Shown: positions 63,467-64,000 of the stretch, in pieces
Position numbering within the stretch: position 1 is the first letter of the stretch
How the letters are laid out: every line of letters begins with the position of its first letter
NCBI GenBank assembly: GCA_916048095.2
Contig: OU696579.1
Coordinates: 3,375,235 to 3,439,234, forward strand
Source: Sacculina carcini
Taxonomy: Eukaryota > Arthropoda > Thecostraca > Sacculinidae
Length of the DNA: 64,000 nucleotides
Reading direction: 5' to 3'
Program-made: the position numbers and the translations under genes
The notes under the pieces: generated by a model
What the model was told of the DNA's origin: nothing
Databases searched by the model: none
What the model saw: the letters and a program-made list of their open reading frames with translations, nothing else

Positions 63467-64000
63467 GTTCATGTATTTTGCTGTTTACTGTTGTGTTGAG
63501 TGTGTATTAGTTCTGATGTATTGTCTGAGTGTGGTGTCGGAGAGTGTTTCAGTGTGTCGCGTTGTTTGATGAGTGTTTGTATTTCTCGTGTAAAGCTTGG
63601 GTTGTGGTGTTTTCTGTGACCTTTTGGGATGTGTTGTTTGTCTGCCTTGTGTATGATGTTGTTAAATGTTTGAACTGTTTTGTTCATGTCTGTGATGTAT
63701 GTTGTGTTGAGTTGTGTAAATGCTAGTTCCGTGTCGTGTGTGAATTGTGACCAATTGGCTTTTGTGTAATTTGTGTAAGTGCGTCTGTGTGTGTTTGGTG
63801 CTGTTCTGATTTTGGTGGTGATGACGATTGGAAGGTGGTCTGAGCCAAGCTCTTAACCACCTTCCAAGTGGCTGTGTGGGTGAGATTCTGTGTGTAAAAT
63901 GTGATGTCGGGTGATGTCGTATGATAGTGTGCCTCATGTGTGTTGAGTGTGTTGGTGAGTGTTGTTGACAATCTATATGTTTTATGTTTGTTCAAGTATG
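63467..64000 (-). pseudogene. LINE-1 endonuclease end and linker, part 1
   Basis: Minus strand, running off the window edge: FYTQNLTHTATWKVVKS, KTVQTFNNIIHKADKQHIPK, NPSFTREIQTLIKQRDTL. This is the endonuclease-RT linker of a Jockey-like LINE in more than one frame. It continues at 58732 downward after the LINE-2 insertion. Confidence 0.7.

Noticed and set aside
32411-64000. Further dynein exons upstream of 32404
   Set aside because: I looked for GLHPNADI-like and VTDD-type segments on the minus strand in the unassigned stretches and found none convincing.

Overview
The window is animal nuclear DNA: introns with GT/GC-AG borders, tRNA-derived SINE, LINEs with microsatellite tails, mariner and IS630/Tc1 transposons, Ty3/Gypsy-type LTR fossils, Helitron-like repeats and very abundant CA/GT microsatellites. 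The one host gene that can be read is an axonemal outer-arm dynein heavy chain (DNAH5/DNAH8 type), so the organism has motile cilia or flagella. It looks like a repeat-rich invertebrate; the species cannot be fixed from sequence alone.

Host gene. Four consecutive coding exons of the dynein C-terminal region lie on the minus strand at 32404-32248, 31803-31723, 12908-12777 and 2521-2369. They join in frame. The introns between them are 444 bp, 18.8 kb and 10.3 kb, so the first half of the window is essentially two dynein introns packed with mobile DNA. The final dynein exons (about the last 110 residues of the family) were not found in 1-2368. Two small unrecognised, divergently arranged ORFs lie there instead (703-1224 minus, 1744-2019 plus).

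2.5-12.4 kb (intron): a 1.1-kb MITE-like element, then a long AT-rich Helitron-like block (about 4555-12402). It has a 165-bp GT tract near its start, a 2.4-2.8-kb tandem duplication and an array of about 18 copies of a GC-rich hairpin motif around CCGCACGACGGGCGGG. A relative lies at 48.2-50.8 kb, with smaller pieces at 33, 34 and 37 kb.

13.8-31.7 kb (intron): a nested stack. LINE-A (minus) is split by a Gypsy-like LTR fossil (14067-21989). That fossil holds a LINE fragment carrying a SINE, a 5'-truncated LINE-B, and a short gag-only LTR element. LINE-A is also split by a second LINE-B 3' end, which itself carries a nearly pristine tandem dimer of an LTR retrotransposon (three LTRs, two internal regions, one pair of 5-bp target duplications). 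Two related sequences elsewhere in the window act as empty sites and support this order.

33-47.6 kb: LINE and LTR relics, a degenerate mariner, an IS630/Tc1-like transposon that looks whole (41915-44262, intact 349-aa transposase, 21-bp iterons in its ends), and the 3' half of another Gypsy-like fossil.

47.6-64 kb: tandem repeats, the second Helitron-like block, then four LINE copies with APE endonuclease and reverse transcriptase. One nearly full LINE (58733-63458) is inserted cleanly in another LINE with an 8-bp target duplication. No coding gene of the host was recognised beyond 32.4 kb.
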